Source: Plantibacter sp. ME-Dv--P-122b (GTDB lineage: Bacteria > Actinomycetota > Actinomycetes > Actinomycetales > Microbacteriaceae). Taken from it: 64,000 nucleotides of DNA. The notes beneath the pieces were generated by a model. The model saw only the letters and a program-made list of their open reading frames with translations, did no database searches and had not been told where the DNA came from. Both the position numbers and the translations under genes were made by a program. Below, one piece after another: positions 50,042 to 57,924 of this stretch. The DNA is taken from the NCBI RefSeq assembly GCF_030209375.1, contig NZ_JARVSC010000003.1, positions 434,001-498,000 on the forward strand, written 5' to 3'. Numbering within the stretch: position 1 is the stretch's first letter; each line of letters begins with the position of its first letter.

Positions 50042-50977
50042 GTGCCCCTCCCCCTCGCCGATCGTCGACGTCTCGTCGCCGTCGCCGCCCTCTCCATCGC
50101 CGCCCTCGGCCTCTCCGCCTGCAGCAGCTCGAGCGCCTCGACCCCCTCGGACACCGCGGCGAGCGCGACGCACGTCATGGAGCACGCCCACGGCGAGACC
50201 AGCATCCCCGACGCACCCAAGCGGGTCGTCGTCCTCGAACCGGTGCAGCTCGACACGACCGTCGCGCTCGGCATCACCCCGGTGGGTGCAGCGGTGCTGA
50301 ACGAGACCGCCGGTGTCCCCGCCTACCTCGGCGAGCAGGCTGCCGACATCCCCACCGTCGGGACCGTGGCGGAGCCGAACGTGCAGCTGATCGCCGCTGC
50401 GAAGCCCGACCTCATCATCGGCACCGAGTCGCGACACTCGGCCCTGTACGACCAGCTGTCCGAGATCGCTCCGACGGTGTTCATGGCGACGCAGACCGAC
50501 CCCTGGCGCGACAACGTGCAGTTCGTCGCCGACGCGCTCGGCGACCCGGACGGCGCGGACGAGCTCCTCGACGCCTACGACGCACGCTGTGCGGAGATCG
50601 CCAAGGAGCACGACACCGCCGGCAAGACGGCACAGCTGATCCGTCCGCGCGACGGCGTCCTGACCCTCTACGGCCCGACCTCCTTCGCCGGCAGCACCCT
50701 CGAGTGCGCCGGGTTCACGACGCCCGAACACGCCTGGGAGGACATCTCCCTCGACCTCTCCCCCGAGCGCGTGCTCGAGGCGAAGGCCGACCAGGTCTTC
50801 GTGACCAGTGTCGACCCAGACGACGCCTCGACGCTGCCGGCCTCCCTCACCGCGAACGCGGACGCCTTCCCCGAGCTGCACCTCGTGGACCAGTCCTTCT
50901 GGATCACCGGCGTCGGCCCCCTCGGCGGCATGGCCGTCCTCGACGACCTCGACCGGCTGCTCTCCGACGGTTCGTGA
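50042..50977 (+). CDS. Iron-siderophore ABC transporter substrate-binding lipoprotein
   Basis: The 311-residue protein has a lipoprotein signal with Cys27 (LGLSAC) and the type III binding-protein pattern of FecB/FhuD: KRVVVLEPVQLDTTVALGI, TVGTVAEPNVQLIAAAKPDLIIGT, a long connecting helix (DNVQFVADALGDPDGADELL) and DISLDLSPERVLEAKADQVFV. The start is GTG 50042 after a GAAAGG site. The stop overlaps the permease GTG in a GTGA junction. It binds a ferric siderophore outside the membrane. Confidence 0.9.
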   Translation: MPLPLADRRRLVAVAALSIAALGLSACSSSSASTPSDTAASATHVMEHAHGETSIPDAPKRVVVLEPVQLDTTVALGITPVGAAVLNETAGVPAYLGEQAADIPTVGTVAEPNVQLIAAAKPDLIIGTESRHSALYDQLSEIAPTVFMATQTDPWRDNVQFVADALGDPDGADELLDAYDARCAEIAKEHDTAGKTAQLIRPRDGVLTLYGPTSFAGSTLECAGFTTPEHAWEDISLDLSPERVLEAKADQVFVTSVDPDDASTLPASLTANADAFPELHLVDQSFWITGVGPLGGMAVLDDLDRLLSDGS

Positions 50978-52029
50978 CGACACCGACCGCGATCCTGACC
51001 GCCCGCGACACCTCGGTGGGACGGCGGGCGCCGCAGCGACACCGCTTGCTCGTCGTACTGCTCGCGGGCGTCGCGGCGCTCGCGGTCGCCGTCCTCCTGT
51101 CGTTGTTCATCGGGGCGAACCCCATCGCTCCGGATGACGTCCGTGCGGCGCTCCTCGGCACGGGCTCGGATGAGGCGGACTTCGTCGTGTGGGACCAGCG
51201 GGTGCCACGCACGGTCGCGGCGCTGGCCGTCGGGGCCGCCCTGGGTGTCGCGGGTGCGCTCATGCAGGCGTTCACCCGGAACCCGCTGGCCGACCCCGGC
51301 ATCCTCGGGGTCAACGCGGGGGCAGGCTTCGCGGTCGCCATCGGCCTGGCGTTCCTCGGCGTCCGGGCGCCGGGCGACATCGCCTGGCTGGCCTGCGGCG
51401 GGGCGCTCGTCGTCACCCTCGTCGTGTACGCGATCGGTTCCGGCGGGCGTGAGCAGTCCTCCACCGCCCGCCTCACCGTCACGGGTGTCGCCTTCGGCGC
51501 CGTGCTCGCCGGGCTGACGACGGGGATCGCGATCACGCACCCCGACGCGTTCGACCGGATGCGCGGCTGGAACGCCGGCAGCCTGCTCGAACGCGACCTC
51601 GGCGTCGTCGTGCCGGTCCTGCCCTTCCTCACCGTGGGGCTCGTCCTGGCAGCCGCGAGCGCGCGGAGCCTCAACGCGATCGCCCTCGGCCCGGACGTCG
51701 CCAGAGCACAGGGCGTCAGCGTCGCACGCAGTCGCATCCTGGTGCTCGCCGCGGTGACGCTGCTCGTCGGCGGCGCCACCGCGATCGCCGGGCCGATCGC
51801 CTTCGTCGGCCTCGTCGTGCCCCACCTCGTGCGCTGGTCGGTCGGCAGCGATCAGCGCCGCATCCTCGGGGGTTCGGTCCTCGTCGGCTGCATCCTCGTG
51901 CTGTGCTCCGACGTCGTCGGACGGATCGCGGTGCTCCCGGGCGAGATGCCCGTCGGGCTCGTGACCGCGTTCGTCGGGGCGCCCGTCCTCATCGCTCTCG
52001 CCCGACGCAGAACGGCCTCGGGCCTGTGA
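50974..52029 (+). CDS. Iron-siderophore ABC permease (FecCD family), first subunit
   Basis: The 351-residue membrane protein has about nine hydrophobic segments and the FecCD family patterns: VPRTVAALAVGAALGVAGAL, MQAFTRNPLADPGILGVNAG, GPIAFVGLVVPHLVR (coupling region) and LPGEMPVGLVTAFVGAPV. It begins at GTG 50974, overlapping the binding-protein stop, and ends in a GTGA overlap with the second permease. The two permeases should form a heterodimer. Confidence 0.9.
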   Translation: MTTPTAILTARDTSVGRRAPQRHRLLVVLLAGVAALAVAVLLSLFIGANPIAPDDVRAALLGTGSDEADFVVWDQRVPRTVAALAVGAALGVAGALMQAFTRNPLADPGILGVNAGAGFAVAIGLAFLGVRAPGDIAWLACGGALVVTLVVYAIGSGGREQSSTARLTVTGVAFGAVLAGLTTGIAITHPDAFDRMRGWNAGSLLERDLGVVVPVLPFLTVGLVLAAASARSLNAIALGPDVARAQGVSVARSRILVLAAVTLLVGGATAIAGPIAFVGLVVPHLVRWSVGSDQRRILGGSVLVGCILVLCSDVVGRIAVLPGEMPVGLVTAFVGAPVLIALARRRTASGL

Positions 52030-53054
52030 GCACGACACGGGATCGGGAGACCGCACGTCCGATCACCGGGCGCCGACCGGCACGACGGACCCTCCTCGTC
52101 TGCGCCGCCGTCGTCGTGGCGATCGTCGTCGCGGCGATCGCCGGCCTCGCGCTCGGCGACTACCCGCTGACCACCGACGAGGTGATCGGCGTCCTCACCG
52201 GACGCGTCGACGGCCTGGCCCGCACGGTCGTCCTCGACTGGCGACTCCCCCGCGTGCTCGCGGCGATCGGCTTCGGCGCAGCGCTCGGTGTCTCGGGAGC
52301 GATCTTCCAGACCCTCACCCGGAATCCGCTCGCGAGCCCCGACATCATCGGCCTCGCGAACGGCTCGTTCACCGGGATGCTCATCGCGCTGCTCCTCCTC
52401 GGCGGCAGCTGGCCGGCGTTGATGGCCGGGTCGCTGATCGGCGGTCTGGCTGCCGCGGTCGCGATCTTCCTGCTGGCCCTCCGCCAGGGCTTGTCGGGCT
52501 TCCGCTTCATCGTCGTGGGCATCGGCGTCTCGGCCATGCTCGCCGCGTTCAACAGCTGGCTGCTGCTCCGGGCCGACCTCGACGTCGCGCTCTTCGCGGC
52601 GGCCTGGGGCGCGGGGACGCTCAACACCGCGACCGCGACCGTCGTCTGGCCGGCACTCGCGTGCCTCGTAGTGCTCTTCGCGGTCCTGCCGTTCGCCGCC
52701 CGTCCGCTCCGCCAGCTGGAACTCGGAGACGACGTGGCTGCCGCGACCGGAGTGCGCCTCACCCGCGAACGCGCCATCCTCATCGGCCTCGCGGTCGCAC
52801 TGGTGAGCGCGGTGACCGCCGTGGCCGGCCCGATCGCGTTCATCGCCCTGGCCGCGCCGCAGATCGCACGCCGACTGACCCGCTCGCCGGGCATCCCGCT
52901 GGTGGCGACGGGGCTCGTCGGCGGCGTCCTGCTCCTCGCATCCGACCTCGTGGCCCAGCATCTGATCCCGCTGACGGTGCCGGTCGGCGTCGTCACGGTG
53001 GTCGTCGGCGGGCTGTACCTCACGCAGTTGCTGCTCCGCGAACGGCGGCGCTGA
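52026..53054 (+). CDS. Iron-siderophore ABC permease (FecCD family), second subunit
   Basis: The 342-residue protein has the same family features as its upstream partner: LPRVLAAIGFGAALGVSGAI, FQTLTRNPLASPDIIGLANG, AGPIAFIALAAPQIARRL and VPVGVVTVVVGGLYL. It starts at GTG 52026 by GTGA coupling. No ATP-binding subunit follows: the next gene at 53075 is an unrelated regulator on the other strand. The ATPase must be encoded elsewhere or shared with another system. Confidence 0.9.
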   Translation: MSTTRDRETARPITGRRPARRTLLVCAAVVVAIVVAAIAGLALGDYPLTTDEVIGVLTGRVDGLARTVVLDWRLPRVLAAIGFGAALGVSGAIFQTLTRNPLASPDIIGLANGSFTGMLIALLLLGGSWPALMAGSLIGGLAAAVAIFLLALRQGLSGFRFIVVGIGVSAMLAAFNSWLLLRADLDVALFAAAWGAGTLNTATATVVWPALACLVVLFAVLPFAARPLRQLELGDDVAAATGVRLTRERAILIGLAVALVSAVTAVAGPIAFIALAAPQIARRLTRSPGIPLVATGLVGGVLLLASDLVAQHLIPLTVPVGVVTVVVGGLYLTQLLLRERRR

Positions 53055-53074
53055 GGGATCCGGGACCACGCGAC

Positions 53075-53314
53075 TCATCGCGCGTCGTCGAGCTCCAGCA
53101 GTTCGCCGACCGTGCAGTCGAGCACCCGACAGATCGCCGTCAGGGTCGAGAACCGGATCGCCTTCGCGCGGTCGTTCTTCAGCACCGACAGGTTCACCAC
53201 GCTCACACCGACGAGCTCGCTGAGCCGCGCGAGGGTGAGACCGCGGTCGGCGAGCAACCGGTCGAGGTTGCAGTGCACGCCGGTCGCGACGTCCTCGTCA
53301 GGCGCCGGCACCAT
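53075..53314 (-). CDS. Small XRE/YozG-type helix-turn-helix regulator
   Basis: The 79-residue protein consists almost only of an HTH domain: LDRLLADRGLTLARLSELVG, VSVVNLSVLKNDRAKAIRFS, and CRVLDCTVGELLEL. This is the short Cro/CI-like type (YozG/YdaS) often encoded directly after a DUF2975 membrane protein, as here. The start codon overlaps the stop of the DUF2975 gene by one base (TGATG), so the two are coupled. It probably represses its own operon at the inverted repeat 53978-54010. Confidence 0.88.
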   Translation of the reverse strand: MVPAPDEDVATGVHCNLDRLLADRGLTLARLSELVGVSVVNLSVLKNDRAKAIRFSTLTAICRVLDCTVGELLELDDAR

Positions 53315-53964
53315 CAGACGAGCCCCTCGGTGTCGGCGCGCAGGCGCTCACCGGCACGGAACGCGATCGCAAGGCCGCCGACCGCCATGGCGACGAGCAC
53401 CGGGATCCAGGTGAGCGGATAGGGGGTTCCTTCGACGGCGCCGTCGGTAGCCACTGCGAGCGCGCCGTTCGACGCCATCGTTCCGAACCAGGTGTCCGCG
53501 ATCCACCCGCAGAGGATGGCGATCGAGGCGATCGAGAGCAGCCGTGCGTTCCCGGGTGCGAAGGCATCGCCACGCAACAGGCGCCGGAAGAAGCGGAACG
53601 CGCAGACGATGACCACGAGGTTCGCGACCGCCGGCAGGATCGCGGCGAGCAGCACACAGACGAGGGTCACCACCGGCAGGTCGGCCACGACGACCGTGCC
53701 CTGATCGACCGTGAAGGAGCCGGCTCCTGCCGCGCCCGGCAGGGCCGTGTCCACGGCGTCGAAGAACACGGGCACGCGGGTCCCGTCGGTACCGAAGACG
53801 TCGAGCAGCCGGAGGACGAGGGTGACGACGACGGCCCCCGCCGCGAAGACGGCGGCTCCGAGCACGGACACGAGGTCGTTGCGGGTGGAGCGCTCGGTCT
53901 TCGCAGCCTGCCAGGCTGCATGGTCGAAGCCGGACGGCGTCGGGCGATCGGTGGAGTCGGTCAT
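53314..53964 (-). CDS. DUF2975 membrane protein
   Basis: The 216-residue protein has four hydrophobic segments (about 33-56, 95-122, 143-160, 183-203) and the GDAFAPGNARLLSIASIAIL stretch typical of DUF2975. It is coupled to the small HTH regulator downstream, a standing pair in Firmicutes and Actinobacteria whose role is not known to me; membrane sensing with sequestration of the regulator is conceivable. ATG 53964 (MTDSTDR) was chosen over ATG 53979 because the longer form would run into the inverted repeat. Confidence 0.82.
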   Translation of the reverse strand: MTDSTDRPTPSGFDHAAWQAAKTERSTRNDLVSVLGAAVFAAGAVVVTLVLRLLDVFGTDGTRVPVFFDAVDTALPGAAGAGSFTVDQGTVVVADLPVVTLVCVLLAAILPAVANLVVIVCAFRFFRRLLRGDAFAPGNARLLSIASIAILCGWIADTWFGTMASNGALAVATDGAVEGTPYPLTWIPVLVAMAVGGLAIAFRAGERLRADTEGLV

Positions 53965-53977
53965 GATTATCACATCC

Positions 53978-54010
53978 ATATCGATTGTCGTTGGTATCGA
54001 TAAACGATAT
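53978..54010. promoter_or_regulatory. Long inverted repeat upstream of the DUF2975/HTH operon
   Basis: ATATCGATTGTCG (53978-53990) and CGATAAACGATAT (53998-54010) match at 11 of 13 inverted positions around a 7-base spacer. The sequence is AT-rich and lies 14 bases before the ATG at 53964. It is the best candidate operator for the small XRE regulator. Confidence 0.65.
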
Positions 54011-54064
54011 GTCGAGACTGATCAAAACGCAAGTGCGGGCGGAGAGCACGTCCGCCCGGCCGGA

Positions 54065-54397
54065 TCATCCTGGCGGTGACTCGTCGAGCGCCTCGAGCTC
54101 ACGCAGCGCCGCCTCGGCACGCTCGAGCCGATCAGCCTCCGGCTCCTCCCACCACTTCGGACCGCGTTCACCGAGCCCGTGCTTCGCGAGGCCGACGCGT
54201 CGACGGGCAGCAGCGACCGCATCGTCGTCACCCGCCCGCTTCGCGACGCCGACGCCGGAGCGCCCGCGGCCGAGATGGGACTGCAGGGACGCGACGAGCT
54301 CCGACGGCAGACTCGGATCCGTCCGGCGCCAGTGCCTGCCGTTCACGACGAACCAGTGCTCATCCTCGGTCGGTCCATCATCGGATCGCGGCGTCAC
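54065..54397 (-). CDS. Conserved hypothetical protein
   Basis: From GTG 54397 the protein has 110 residues and reads as follows: EDEHWFVVNGRHWRRTDPSLP at the N-terminus, then a helical, Ala/Arg-rich middle (VGVAKRAGDDDAVAAARRRV), GERGPKWWEE, and a Glu/Ala-rich C-terminal helix. Similar small proteins with the WxVVxGRxWRxTDPxxP signature are common in bacteria but have no known function. GTG 54397 is preceded by AGGGGG six bases upstream; GTG 54433 is an alternative start. Confidence 0.72.
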   Translation of the reverse strand: MTPRSDDGPTEDEHWFVVNGRHWRRTDPSLPSELVASLQSHLGRGRSGVGVAKRAGDDDAVAAARRRVGLAKHGLGERGPKWWEEPEADRLERAEAALRELEALDESPPG

Positions 54398-54478
54398 GGG
54401 TGCCCCCTGGAGACGACGCAGGGCCCGGCCCACCGCGAACGCGGACGAGACCGGACCCTGGAGGTCATGATGGCGCGA

Positions 54479-54787
54479 TCAGCCGTTCTTGACGGCGTCG
54501 AGCACGCCCGCCCAGCCGAAGGCCGAGATGGCGTCGGCAAAGGTCGAGTCGCCGCGCCCCTCGCCGATCTGCTTGCCCGAGGCGTCGCGGACGACGACCG
54601 TGTGGTCCTTCTCCGCCTCGGTGCCGTTGCCCTCCTCGATGAAGTCGATGTGGATCTCGCTGTCGCCGAGGGTGCCGGTGACCGTGGTCGTGGCGTCCTT
54701 CTCGGTGGTCTTCGTCGTGAGGAACGGACCGCCGCCGAGTGCCGCGAGCGCCTCGTTGATCTGGTTGGTGAGCGATGAGGTGTTCAT
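54479..54787 (-). CDS. Hypothetical 102-residue protein
   Basis: The protein begins MNTSSLTNQINEALAALGGG, continues with TTTVTGTLGDSEIHIDFIEEG, and ends TFADAISAFGWAGVLDAVKNG. The composition is acidic and soluble with no Cys and no membrane segment. GGGAGA six bases before ATG 54787 is a good ribosome site. I do not recognise a family. A 13-bp tandem repeat array lies about 95 bases upstream. Confidence 0.72.
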   Translation of the reverse strand: MNTSSLTNQINEALAALGGGPFLTTKTTEKDATTTVTGTLGDSEIHIDFIEEGNGTEAEKDHTVVVRDASGKQIGEGRGDSTFADAISAFGWAGVLDAVKNG

Positions 54788-54880
54788 GTGTCTCTCCCTA
54801 CGGTGGTGAAGCGTCCAGGGTAGTGACCGCACCCGGGAACGGCAGGAGCATGGCGCTCGCGCGCGAGATGTGCGATAGGG

Positions 54881-54945
54881 CGACCGGAGACGACGACTGG
54901 AGACGGCGACCGGAGACGGCGACCGGACACGACGACCGGAGTCGC
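54881..54945. repeat. Five tandem 13-bp repeats
   Basis: Five exact-length units start at 54881, 54894, 54907, 54920 and 54933 with consensus CGACCGGAGACGG. Each unit differs from the consensus at one to three positions and the period is constant at 13. The array lies in the 297-base gap between the divergent genes at 54787 and 55085. A further 140 bases to the PNPOx-like gene show no clear signal beyond its ribosome site. Confidence 0.85.
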
Positions 54946-55084
54946 CGCAGGAGCAGAAGATCCGCCCCGCGTCAACGGTCGGCGCCATCCAGGTGCGGTC
55001 GGAGCCGCGAGTCGTAGGCTGCGAGCCACGCAGACCGGCGCCCCGACACCGAGGGGCCGGTCGACGAGACGAAGGAGATCCCCC

Positions 55085-55570
55085 ATGGCCGGAGACACCG
55101 ACCCCCACACGACCCTCAACACGCTGCTCGCGGACTTCCGGTTCGCGATGCTCACCACGGTGGACCTCGACGGCAAGCTCGTCGCCCACCCGCTCACCGT
55201 GCAGGAGCGCGAGTTCGACGGCGACCTGTGGTTCATCGTCGGCAAGGACGCCTCCGCGGTGCAGCAGCTCGACGTCAACCCGAACGCCGGCGTCACGCTG
55301 AGCTCGGACAGCTCGTGGGTGTCGCTCGCCGGCACCGCCGAACTCGTCGAGGACCAGGCCAAGCTGGAGGAGCTCTGGAACAGCGTCGTCGAGGCCTGGT
55401 TCCCGGACGGCCCCTCCGACCCGCGCGTCGGCCTGCTGAAGTTCTCGGCCGACAGCGCCGAGTACTGGGACAGCCCCGGCGGCAAGATCGCGACCGCCGT
55501 CGCGTTCGTGAAGTCGAAGGTCACCGGCGAGACCTACGACGGCGGCGACAACGCGAAGCTCGACCTGTAA
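55085..55570 (+). CDS. Pyridoxamine 5'-phosphate oxidase-like (general stress protein 26 type) protein
   Basis: The 161-residue protein is a split-barrel flavin-binding fold: FRFAMLTTVDLDGKLVAHPLT at the first strands, DGDLWFIVGKDASAV, SSWVSLAGTAELVED, and the C-terminal KFSADSAEYWDSPGGKIA typical of the GSP26 group. It should bind FMN, F420 or a related cofactor; the reaction is unknown. GAAGGAG eight bases before ATG 55085 is a strong ribosome site. Confidence 0.87.
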   Translation: MAGDTDPHTTLNTLLADFRFAMLTTVDLDGKLVAHPLTVQEREFDGDLWFIVGKDASAVQQLDVNPNAGVTLSSDSSWVSLAGTAELVEDQAKLEELWNSVVEAWFPDGPSDPRVGLLKFSADSAEYWDSPGGKIATAVAFVKSKVTGETYDGGDNAKLDL

Positions 55571-55591
55571 CGAGCGGTCGCCTGCACACCT

Positions 55592-57004
55592 TCAGGCACG
55601 TTCGTCCCTCAGGACGCCGCCGAGGATGCGGGCCGCTTCATCGAAGCGACCCGCATCCTCGCCGGAGTAGTTGACCCGGAGGTAGTGCCCCGCGGGTTCC
55701 GCCGGGAACCACTCGGTGCCGTCGGAGACGATGAGCCCACGGCTCTCGCAAGTGCGGACCACGCGCGGCACATCGGTGCCTTCCGGGAGCCGCAACCACA
55801 GGTTCAGTCCACCGAGCGGCAGCCGCTCGAGGTGCGTCGTCGGGGCGTGCTCGCGCAGACTCGCGACGAGCAGGTCCCGCCGGGCCCGGAGGAGCGGTCG
55901 CAGACCACGGAGGTGCGACCGCCACCCGGGTTGGGTGACGACGTCGAGGGCTGCGGCCTGCAGGACCCCGCTGATGTACATCGACTCGGCGGCCAGGTCG
56001 GCCAGGATCCGGTCGTGGGCGGGTCCCCGCGCGATGACGGCGGCGACCCGGAGCGCCGGCGAGACGCTCTTGGTGAGCGACCGGAGGTAGATGACGTGTC
56101 CGTCGTCGTCGAGCGCGGCGAGCGGCCGGGCATCGACGTCGATCGCGAGGTCGTGTGCCCAGTCGTCCTCGACGAGGAACGCGCCGTGCCGCCGGACGGT
56201 CTCGAGGATCGCGGCCCCCGTCTCCGGTGACCATCGGCCACCCGTCGGGTTCGCGAAGGTCGGCTGTGCGTAGAACGCCCGCGCACCGGTGTCCTGGAAC
56301 GCGCGCTCCACGACGTCCGGGTCCGGTCCGTCGGGGCCGGTCGGCACAGGGACCAGCGTCACGCCCGCCTGCTCGGCCGCGAGGATCGCACCCCAGTAGC
56401 TCGGCGACTCGATGAGCATCGGCTGCCCCGGGCCGACGAGCGCTCGGAAGATCGAGCTGAGTCCGCTCTGACTGCCGGAGATCACGATGACGTCCCGCGC
56501 GGTCGGCGGCGTGACCCCGGGCGGTGCGGCCTCCGCGAGGTCGGCTGCGAACCACGCCTGGAGCTCCGGCGAGCCGGCCGCCGGCGATCGGGTCATCGCC
56601 ACATCGGTGCGGGCGGCGCGGGCGAGCGCGGCACGGACCAGCCGTTCGGGCAACAATTCTCGGGCCGGGTATCCGGAGTGCATCGCGATCGCAGCGGGTG
56701 CGACCGACCGTTGCGCCGAGGACAGGGCGCCAGAGCGCCACGGCAGCGCGCCGAGCGCGGCGGTCTGCCAGCCGTAGTCCACCGATCGCGCCGGACGAGC
56801 CGCTCGCACGAAGGTGCCGACGCCCGGCCGACTCTCGATGAGCCCTCGCCCGGCGAGCTGGCGCATCGCGTTCTGGACGGTGACGGGGCTCGCTGCGAAC
56901 TCGGCAGTCAACGCCCGATTGGAGGGCACGCGTGCACCCGGAGGTGCCGCTGCGATCCAAGCGGTCATGGCGGCGACGATCCGCCCGGTGCTATCGTTGT
57001 CCAT
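55592..57004 (-). CDS. MocR/PdxR-type GntR regulator with aminotransferase domain
   Basis: The 470-residue protein fuses an N-terminal GntR winged helix (about 1-70; RVPSNRALTAEFAASPVTVQ, RGLIESRPGVGTFV) to a fold-type I aminotransferase domain (about 100-465). That domain has the PLP-site features YAQPTFANPTGGRWS, VEDDWAHDL, and SLTKSVSPALRV with the Schiff-base Lys. MocR proteins sense amino compounds via PLP. The start overlaps that of the divergent EamA gene (CATG at 57002-57005), and three direct repeats lie across this junction. Its target is therefore probably the EamA/PaiB operon and itself. Confidence 0.9.
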   Translation of the reverse strand: MDNDSTGRIVAAMTAWIAAAPPGARVPSNRALTAEFAASPVTVQNAMRQLAGRGLIESRPGVGTFVRAARPARSVDYGWQTAALGALPWRSGALSSAQRSVAPAAIAMHSGYPARELLPERLVRAALARAARTDVAMTRSPAAGSPELQAWFAADLAEAAPPGVTPPTARDVIVISGSQSGLSSIFRALVGPGQPMLIESPSYWGAILAAEQAGVTLVPVPTGPDGPDPDVVERAFQDTGARAFYAQPTFANPTGGRWSPETGAAILETVRRHGAFLVEDDWAHDLAIDVDARPLAALDDDGHVIYLRSLTKSVSPALRVAAVIARGPAHDRILADLAAESMYISGVLQAAALDVVTQPGWRSHLRGLRPLLRARRDLLVASLREHAPTTHLERLPLGGLNLWLRLPEGTDVPRVVRTCESRGLIVSDGTEWFPAEPAGHYLRVNYSGEDAGRFDEAARILGGVLRDERA

Positions 57005-57050
57005 GAGTCCAGAGAGTAGCGTTATCGTGACGCCGGCGCGAGTGTTATCC
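56990..57050. promoter_or_regulatory. Direct repeats GYTATCG at the MocR/EamA junction
   Basis: GCTATCG (56990), GTTATCG (57021) and GTTATCC (57044) are direct repeats spaced by 31 and 23 bases. MocR regulators such as GabR and PdxR bind direct repeats at their divergent promoters. The repeats fall inside the first codons of both annotated genes, so the true starts may lie further in. Confidence 0.5.
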
Positions 57051-57917
57051 CGCAGCGGGCTCGGCTGGGGCTTCCTCGGCGTCCTGACGTTCTCCTTCAC
57101 GGTCCCCGTCACGAAGGTCGCACTCGTCGGGCTCTCGCCGCTCTTCATCGGTTCCGGGCGCGCGGTCGTCGCAGCCCTGCTCGCCGCGATCACCCTCGCC
57201 ACACTGCGAGCGCGGCGACCGACCGGCATGCAGTGGGCTCGCGTCGCGATCGTCGCGGGCGGCGTCGTCGTCGGATTCCCACTCCTGACCTCCTTCGCAC
57301 TGACCACCGCTCCGGCCGGCCACAGCGCCGTGGTGATCGGCCTCCTTCCGGCAGCGACGGCGGTCGCCGCCGTCCTCCGCGGCGGCGAGCACCCGACGCG
57401 CCGCTTCTGGATCTTCGCCGGCTCGGGTGCGGTCGCCGCGATGCTGTTCGCGTCCGTTCAGCACGGCAACCTGGCCCCGATGGCCTGGTCGGATCTCCTC
57501 CTCCTCGGAGCCGTCGTCGCGGCCGCCGTCGGCTACGCGGAGGGCGGACTGCTCGCCCGGGAGCTGGGCTCCCGGCAGACGATCTCCTGGGCACTCGTCG
57601 TGGTAGCACCGCTCATGGTCGCCCTCACGGCGCTGTCGGTCGTCCAGAACCCTCCGACCGCCCCCGCGGTCAGCTGGCTGGCGTTCGGCTACCTCGGCGT
57701 CGTGAGCATGTTCCTCGGCTTCTTCGCCTGGTATCGCGGACTCGCGATCGGCCCGATCGCCCGGGTCAGCCAGATCCAACTCGTCCAGCCGGTGCTGAGC
57801 ATCGTCTGGGCGGCCCTCATCCTCCGCGAGCGACTCGACTGGGCCACCGTGCTCGGCGGGCTCGCGGTCATCCTGTGCGCCGGCCTCGCCGTCCGCACCC
57901 GTCTCGACCGGAAGTGA
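57003..57917 (+). CDS. EamA/DMT-family exporter
   Basis: The protein has up to 304 residues with ten hydrophobic segments in two EamA repeats: FLGVLTFSFTVPVTKVALVG with the first repeat to about 155, and the second from about 165 to VLGGLAVILCAGLAV. DMT exporters move amino acids, polyamines or related metabolites. The annotated ATG 57003 overlaps the MocR start; GTG 57027 or GTG 57042 (VLSRSGLGWGF) are realistic alternatives because the first helix begins only afterwards. PaiB follows after seven bases. Confidence 0.87.
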   Translation: MSPESSVIVTPARVLSRSGLGWGFLGVLTFSFTVPVTKVALVGLSPLFIGSGRAVVAALLAAITLATLRARRPTGMQWARVAIVAGGVVVGFPLLTSFALTTAPAGHSAVVIGLLPAATAVAAVLRGGEHPTRRFWIFAGSGAVAAMLFASVQHGNLAPMAWSDLLLLGAVVAAAVGYAEGGLLARELGSRQTISWALVVVAPLMVALTALSVVQNPPTAPAVSWLAFGYLGVVSMFLGFFAWYRGLAIGPIARVSQIQLVQPVLSIVWAALILRERLDWATVLGGLAVILCAGLAVRTRLDRK

Positions 57918-57924
57918 CCCCACC

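Noticed and set aside
54881-54945. CRISPR-like or coding repeat
   Set aside because: The 13-bp units are directly adjacent with no spacers and no frame through them reads as a protein, so it is a simple tandem repeat.
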